NCBI GenBank assembly: GCA_037349105.1
Contig: JAYJMM010000034.1
Location: forward strand, 124,001-188,000
Length of the DNA: 64,000 nucleotides
From: Limnomonas spitsbergensis
Taxonomy: Eukaryota; Chlorophyta; Chlorophyceae; Chlamydomonadales
Direction of reading: 5' to 3'
Every line of letters starts with the position of its first letter. The first letter of the stretch is position 1. Shown here piece by piece: positions 62,301-64,000 of the stretch. Under the pieces are notes generated by a model. That model had not been told where the DNA came from, searched no databases, and saw nothing but the letters and a program-made list of their open reading frames with translations. Both the position numbers and the translations under genes were made by a program.

Positions 62301-64000
62301 ACCGCGGCGGATCCCGCCTTGCGGCTTTTGCGACCTTGCCGTATGGCACCCAAATAGCCCTCAAGGGATTACAAAGCCTGCGCCCTTAGGACAGGACTGC
62401 ACACAATTAAAAAACGAATAATGGGATCCCGACCCGCTGGGTGAGAGAGACATGCATGCAGCCTGCTTGGTCACAGGTCTGCTGAGCTCAAGGCCAGGAG
62501 TGTCATGAACTCGTCATGATGGACATTTGCTCTGTGTTGTCCTAGGCCCTGTTTTACTTGGCTGGCTGCGTGTCCTGGCTGGTCGCAAGCCCGCTCAGTG
62601 TGAGGCCGCAACCATGATCGTTTGTTTGGCTGGGTCCCGACTTAATTCTTACCTGTCTTGGCTGGCTGTGTATCCCGGCTGGTTGCAGGTCTGCTCAGCG
62701 GGAGGCTCCGGTGATGATGGCGGTGATGGACGCCATCTGTGAGGGCCTGGGAGAGGCAGCAGGAGGGGCGGGAGGTATGACCAGTGGGGGGGATGCTTGG
62801 GAGGGGAGAGACATGGGGACATCAGTGCTGTATGATTGCGCCGCGATTCAGAAATTATGCACCCGTCAGGAACTACGGTCCCTTTTTGGTGTAAGTGGCT
62901 AAATTTGACTTGAAATTGCGGTGACTGAAACTCAGCTACGTCATTCTGCCACTCTAAGGACCGTTGTTGGCACAGCACTGATGGGGGGTGGGTGAGGTCA
63001 GGGGGAGCAGGAGGTGAGACCAGGGGGGGGGGGCAAGGGGAGCTGTTTGCTTCTGTTGCAGCGGCTGCCCAATGTGGATTGTTGCTGCTTGTTAAATGCC
63101 AGATTTGCATGTCCCTCCTCCCCCTTCTTCCTTCCGCTTAGGGGGTGGGTGAGGTCAGGGGGGAGCAGGAGGTGAGACCAGGGTGACCCTACCCTCTTTT
63201 CCTCCCGCTTAGGGGGAGCAGGGGGGACCAGGAGGTCAGTGTTCAGGGGGGAGCAGGAGGTGAGACCAGGGTCACTCCCCCTCTTCCTTCCGCTACCCAC
63301 CAGGCCTGCTGCGGGAGCTCTCCGCCTCCGAAACTGCGGCTTCCTAAAGCGGGAGGGTGGTGCTACTGTCATGTCAGCATTTGTATGTCTTTGAATGTCC
63401 GCACCCCCACTCCTTTATTGCCAGCCAGCCACGTAGCGTGAGCTGTCGGCCTCTCATGCAGCGGCTGCGTTATGTGGGAGGTTGTAGCTACTTGCATGCA
63501 AGATGTTCAATGCCCTCCCACCCCACCCCTCCATTGCCCGCTGGTTACGTAGCGTGAGCTGTCTGCCTCCCTTGCAGCGGCTCTCGTAAATGGGAGGATG
63601 CAGCTACTTGAATGCCAGATTTTCACGCCTCTCCCCCCCCCTCCTACGACCCTCAACTTCCCCCCAGGCTCCTAGTGGGACATGTCCGCCTCCTACCTCT
63701 GTGGGAGGCTTCCTGTGGGAGATGTTCGCCCCCCCCCCACTTCTACCTCTGTGGTAGGCTTCCTGTGAAAGATGTTCGCCCCCCCCCCCCCACTTCTACC
63801 TCTGTGGGAGGCTTCCTGTGGGAGATGTTCGCCCCCCCCCACTTCTACCTCTGTGGGAGGCTTCCTGTGGGAGATGTTCGCCCCCCCCCACTCCTACCCC
63901 CACCCTTACCTCTGTGAGAGGCTTCCTGTGGGAGATGTTCGCCCCCTCCCCCACTCCTACCCCTACCTCTGTGGGAAGCTTCCTGTCGGAGATGTTCGCC
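29340..64000 (+). CDS. PRKDC: DNA-PKcs (PRKDC) homologue, N-terminal 20 exons, runs off the window
   Basis: Exons: 29340-29556, 30888-31308, 31805-31914, 32719-32846, 34119-34334, 35766-35837, 37044-37130, 38057-38149, 38871-38975, 39419-39518, 40751-40848, 42990-43208, 44126-44512, 45644-46006, 47353-47550, 58544-58945, 59670-59897, 60082-60192, 61333-61556, 62689-62774. All phases agree, giving about 1288 codons. The product is a helical HEAT-type solenoid whose order follows vertebrate DNA-PKcs. Matching landmarks include GHTNTGLNKSA (365-388), LYLRGMGQLA (418-448), VMPLRLGLQLG...AAAEALERWE (873-938), LDADKRFGLEFPL (1073-1148), VWLDAVLPR...VAACEFLH (1149-1185) and PVLLRLA...TVARQLFQELL (1186-1259). 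DNA-PKcs binds Ku-bound DNA ends in non-homologous end joining; this part cradles DNA and Ku. Exon 16 carries a Gln-, Gly- and Ser-rich insertion. The rest of the gene (human protein 4128 residues) lies to the right. Confidence 0.88.
30395..30490 (+). repeat. GGGAGACGG-type repeat in DNA-PKcs intron 1
   Basis: Short G-rich units (gggagacggg, ggggacggggg) with variable spacing. No link to a splice site seen. Telomere-like CCTAAACCCTAAACCC is nearby at 30763. Confidence 0.7.
31320..31525 (+). repeat. 11-bp CAACACCCATG repeat in DNA-PKcs intron 2
   Basis: About 17 units of CAACACCCATG with small insertions (GTG), beginning a few bases after the exon 2 donor. Confidence 0.85.
32190..32272 (+). 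repeat. Dispersed short repeat with (AAC)n tail
   Basis: GGTTTGCTCTGCCTGGCCCT followed by TTCGCAAAAGGCTGTGG and a TAACAACAACAAC tail. Related to 22119-22203. Together they suggest a SINE-like family with a short-repeat tail. Confidence 0.5.
32290..32718 (+). repeat. Ladder of decoy starts of DNA-PKcs exon 4
   Basis: The real exon 4 begins CCAG|GCGGTTTCTGTGGCGCCTGG. Related copies stand upstream at about 32309 (CTTGTGTCATGCTTGGCTGC), 32443 (GGCGGCCACTGTGGCACTTGG), 32517 (GGCATCTGTGGCGCTTTACTC) and 32600 (ACAGCTTCTGTTGCGCTTGG). Each is preceded by its own CAG. All decoys lose the frame within the G-rich run that follows. Confidence 0.8.
34385..34862 (+). repeat. 40-bp repeat in DNA-PKcs intron 5
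   Basis: About 12 units of 40 bases with the core TTGCAGAGGTTAAAGGATGT and GTGCAAATGGCTGAAGGAG, starting about 50 bases after the exon 5 donor. Near-perfect units suggest recent expansion. The TTGCAGAG element loosely resembles exon 5's end (GTTGCAGGAG). Confidence 0.9.
35340..35765 (+). repeat. C-rich array leading into exon 6 acceptor
   Basis: Irregular units of CATGTGTCTGCCCCC and CCCTGCCCCCATG fill 400 bases and end in CCCCATGTCCAG| at the acceptor. As in ankyrin-RING intron 1, the polypyrimidine tract looks like the amplified element. Confidence 0.85.
35920..36460 (+). repeat. 15-bp TACAGCTGGTCGTG array in DNA-PKcs intron 6
   Basis: About 36 units of a 15-base repeat with variants CGTG/CATG/CTTG. 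Since 15 is a multiple of 3 it stays open in several frames on both strands, producing spurious peptides of repeated YSWSCTAG type. Confidence 0.92.
37415..37960 (+). repeat. Two short tandem duplications in DNA-PKcs intron 7
   Basis: At 37415-37600 the phrase TTTTGTGGTGGTGTGCCATT recurs four times, twice as part of a ~64-bp unit with GATAATCCTGAAATGG. At 37755-37960 a ~70-100-bp unit with ACAATCGGCAGGCCCG and GGACCGGTACTGCCTG recurs about three times before the exon 8 acceptor. Confidence 0.7.
38175..38345 (+). repeat. ~46-bp repeat in DNA-PKcs intron 8
   Basis: Three units with GGCAAGCCAGGCAAGCCCAC and ATGTGCCTTTGC. Telomere-like TTTAGGG triplets flank at 38160 and 38440. Confidence 0.7.
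38655..38870 (+). repeat. Decoy starts of DNA-PKcs exon 9
   Basis: The real junction is TTGCTCAG|GGCATCCAGCAGCAGCTGCT. Copies occur at about 38675 (CCCAGGGCATCTAATTGCAG) and 38761 (GCTCAGGGCATCCAACAGCA), each followed by GCTCCTGC and then TCAAATTCAAATT. Two decoys precede the real exon at about 100-bp spacing. Confidence 0.85.
39519..39880 (+). repeat. Ladder of exon 10 end/donor copies
   Basis: Exon 10 ends GAGGGTCTTGCAG|GTGTGTGGG. The same phrase recurs at about 39618, 39736 and 39856 (the last with GGGGGTG instead of GTGTGTG), at about 115-bp spacing. Confidence 0.88.
40270..40700 (+). repeat. ~56-60-bp repeat in DNA-PKcs intron 10
   Basis: About seven units with GTACTGCATGGTCCCCGTCA, TTTCTGTACTGCGCTGG and GGACCCGCTCATTTGTATAC. 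Units nearest the exon 11 acceptor are most complete. Confidence 0.8.
40849..41110 (+). repeat. Degenerate repeat after exon 11 donor
   Basis: Exon 11 ends GTGCAG|GTGAGGCTCGC. Phrases GGGCGGGTGAGGCTCACTGA and TAGGAGGATGAGTAT recur several times, so GTGAGG(C/T)-type donor copies continue for about 250 bases. Confidence 0.65.
41290..42665 (+). repeat. 102-bp array of decoy exon 12 acceptors (about 13 units)
   Basis: Exact 102-base spacing. Each unit contains CCCGCTAG|GCCGCGGAACAGGCGC followed by TGGTGGCCAGTGG, a copy of the real exon 12 start at 42990 (CCGCAG|GCCGCAACGCAAGCGC, TCGTGGCCATGC). Each also has a second TTTCCCCCAG|GTGACACC junction-like site. Because 102 is a multiple of 3 the array is open on both strands (481 codons plus, 220 and 282 minus). 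These are not genes. Confidence 0.93.
42700..42960 (+). repeat. Diverged units between the 102-bp array and exon 12
   Basis: Two copies of GGCACTCTGGAGCTTGGGCT preceded by TGTCCCGCAG, then further diverged units with GGTGGC(A/C)ACTAGTT. These are the same family as the 102-bp units and bridge them to the real exon at 42990. Confidence 0.75.
44940..45240 (+). repeat. Degenerate telomere-like array in DNA-PKcs intron 13
   Basis: About 20 imperfect units of AACCCTAAACC mixed with GTCATCCCTG, plus a second patch with CCCTAACCCTAAACCCTAAC at about 45520. This is CCCTAAA-type sequence inside a gene, far too degenerate to be a chromosome end. Confidence 0.85.
46007..46205 (+). repeat. Repeat of exon 14 end/donor
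   Basis: Exon 14 ends AGGCGGTACAGG|GTGAGGCGG. Phrases GGTGAGGCGGTACAGGG, GGTGAGGCGGTACGGGG and AGGCGGTA recur to about 46190. Donor-like GTGAGG copies again trail the true donor. Confidence 0.75.
46500..47352 (+). repeat. Ladder of decoy starts of DNA-PKcs exon 15
   Basis: The real exon 15 starts CACCAG|GGAGAACTTCTGCATGT. Three upstream copies have GGGAGAGCTCCTGCATG at 46789 (after TCCTCCAG), 46910 (after CCTACAG) and 47098, each continuing with a match to CTGTTGTGCATCCCTC. They sit at about 120-250-bp intervals in C-rich intron. A further unit, CTCCCGCCAGGCTCCCTCTC, recurs at about 46545 and 46710. The decoys lose frame after about 20 codons; only the last reaches a donor. Confidence 0.9.
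47551..48260 (+). repeat. G-rich ladder carrying exon 15 donor copies
   Basis: Exon 15 ends GAGCTGCAG|GTGAGGGG. About ten units follow with ATAGCTGCAGGTGAGGGGCC and G-runs up to about 20 bases. Strongly G-skewed on the sense strand. Confidence 0.9.
48425..53590 (+). repeat. 95-bp array, about 54 copies of the exon 15 3' end and donor
   Basis: Each unit has GGCCACAAGAGCTGCAG|GTGAGGGG, matching the real exon end CGGCCACAAGAGCTGCAG| at 47550, then AAGAGAGGGTGCAGAATGGG, a G8-G10 run and GGTTGGGCTAGGCTGGGAGG. Variants (CACAAG/CACGAG/CACCAG; a GTGGGATCGGGGGTGCTTGG sub-type at about 48690, 49545, 50305, 50875, 51625) show higher-order duplication: 49088-49846 and 49846-50604 are near copies, 758 bases (eight units) apart. 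Pro/Ala/Ser ORFs on the minus strand are repeat translations. Confidence 0.95.
53873..53896 (+). repeat. AAAGT microsatellite
   Basis: TAAAGTAAAGTAAAGTAAAG, about five units of 5 bases, in the non-repetitive gap between the two large arrays of intron 15. Confidence 0.9.
54088..57036 (+). repeat. 16-bp satellite, about 184 units
   Basis: Strict 16-base period CCTAGTGCTTCATGAG, about 3 kb, in intron 15 of the DNA-PKcs gene. Almost all variation is at two sites: CATGAG against CATAAG, and CCTAG against CCGAG. No unique spacers, so not CRISPR-like. Not obviously derived from a splice junction, unlike its neighbour. It ends into unique sequence at GCTTCCTGGTGTC. Confidence 0.97.
57037..58543. other. 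Right end of DNA-PKcs intron 15
   Basis: About 1.5 kb before exon 16. It contains a direct duplication of ATTACTTTTACTAGACCGGT followed by ACGGTAATTAAAT (57508-57540 and 57564-57597) and several TACCGGTA palindromes. A tRNA-like A/B box pair lies at 58017-58073. Otherwise unassigned. Confidence 0.5.
59170..59520 (+). repeat. ATGTTCATACCACGTGGCTG-type repeat in DNA-PKcs intron 16
   Basis: About six 20-22-bp units, then looser GAGGTTCATACCACGTGATG units. The CACGTG hexamer recurs about six times within 350 bases. Confidence 0.8.
59525..59600 (+). repeat. Decoy start of DNA-PKcs exon 17
   Basis: GTGCAG|GATCTGGTTTCCCTTCAG and CCCCACCTCCAGATGTGGCTG duplicate the real junction at 59662-59712 (GAGCAG|GGTCTGGCTTCCCTGC, CGCCTCCAGATGTGGCTGG). 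The decoy has a frame-changing difference and no matching donor. Confidence 0.9.
60650..60745 (+). repeat. 9-bp ACCCTTCTC repeat
   Basis: About eleven perfect units in DNA-PKcs intron 18. Nine bases is a multiple of 3, so both strands stay open. Confidence 0.95.
61100..61332 (+). repeat. CACACCCTGTC-type array leading into exon 19 acceptor
   Basis: Irregular 11-18-bp C-rich units (CCACACCCTGTC, TTTTCACACCC) run to within 10 bases of the acceptor CTATCCTGAAG|. Another amplified pyrimidine tract. Confidence 0.88.
61860..62688 (+). repeat. Ladder of decoy starts of DNA-PKcs exon 20
   Basis: The real junction is GGTTGCAG|GTCTGCTCAGCGGGAGGCT at 62689. Similar units occur at about 61941 (GTGGCAGGTCTGCTCAGCGG), 62069 (CACAGGTCCGCATGCAGCTC), 62179 (GTGGCAGGTCTGATCAGCGG), 62473 and 62581 (GGTCGCAAGCCCGCTCAGTG), most followed by an ATGAT-like match. 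Spacing is 100-300 bases. A duplicated GAGAGAGACAGACATGCAT is interspersed. Confidence 0.88.
62985..63290 (+). repeat. GAGCAGGAGGTGAGACCAGG ladder after exon 20
   Basis: Exon 20 ends GGGGCGGGAG|GTATGACCAGTGGGG. Downstream, GGAGCAGGAGGTGAGACCAG occurs at about 63004, 63163 and 63250, resembling exon end plus donor with GTGAGA in place of GTATGA. Confidence 0.75.
63300..64000 (+). repeat. Candidate decoy ladder for the next exon at the window edge
   Basis: From about 63675 a ~50-bp unit with CTACCTCTGTGGGAGGCTTC and CTGTGGGAGATGTTCGCC repeats at least six times to the last base. It translates as SVGGFLWEMFA, close to what is expected after exon 20 in DNA-PKcs (a REFLKW-like helix). A related set (CGTGAGCTGTCGGCCTC) lies at 63300-63600. 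These are probably copies of the next exon's start, with the true exon just beyond the window. Confidence 0.6.

Overview
This is nuclear DNA from a eukaryote with very large, repeat-filled spliceosomal introns. The protein-coding exons are GC-rich, and short degenerate runs of the plant/green-algal telomere motif (CCCTAAA/TTTAGGG) are scattered through non-coding DNA. Together these suggest a green alga, perhaps a prasinophyte-grade chlorophyte. That assignment is an inference; no marker gene in the window fixes the species.

Layout. (1) 1-1170 is a partial copy of an intron found again at 25651-27407, ending in a 20-bp minisatellite. (2) A minus-strand gene for a protein with repeated small Cys/His (zinc-binding-like) modules and a GIY-YIG-like domain occupies 9638 down to about 1368. 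It is cut in two by a complete, apparently very young Ty3/gypsy chromovirus at 2038-9161, with 403-bp LTRs that look identical by eye, a 5-bp target duplication CTTAC, and gag and pol in one frame separated by a single UAG. (3) 10624-15280, plus strand, is an eight-exon gene for a secreted modular protein: signal peptide, duplicated Ser/Thr-rich exon, ShKT domain, FG-GAP/VCBS-like repeats and a bulb-type lectin domain. (4) 18268-28072, plus strand, is a ten-exon ankyrin-repeat protein with a C-terminal C3HC4 RING, a probable E3 ubiquitin ligase. (5) 29340 to the right edge, plus strand, holds the first 20 exons (about 1288 codons) of a DNA-PKcs (PRKDC) homologue. These encode the N-terminal HEAT solenoid; the kinase end lies beyond the window.

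Exon chains were rebuilt by hand from splice sites. All exon phases join without conflict in the lectin, ankyrin-RING and DNA-PKcs genes, which is strong internal support.

The most unusual signal is in the introns. In gene after gene, the tandem arrays filling an intron are made of copies of the adjacent splice junction. Some are acceptor plus exon-start copies stacked upstream of the real exon; others are exon-end plus donor copies stacked downstream. Examples are the 102-bp array at 41290-42665, the exon-start copies at 46780-47352, and the roughly 5-kb, 95-bp array at 48425-53590, in which every unit repeats the donor of the exon ending at 47550. This looks like intron growth by repeated tandem duplication across splice junctions, leaving ladders of decoy splice sites around a DNA-repair gene.
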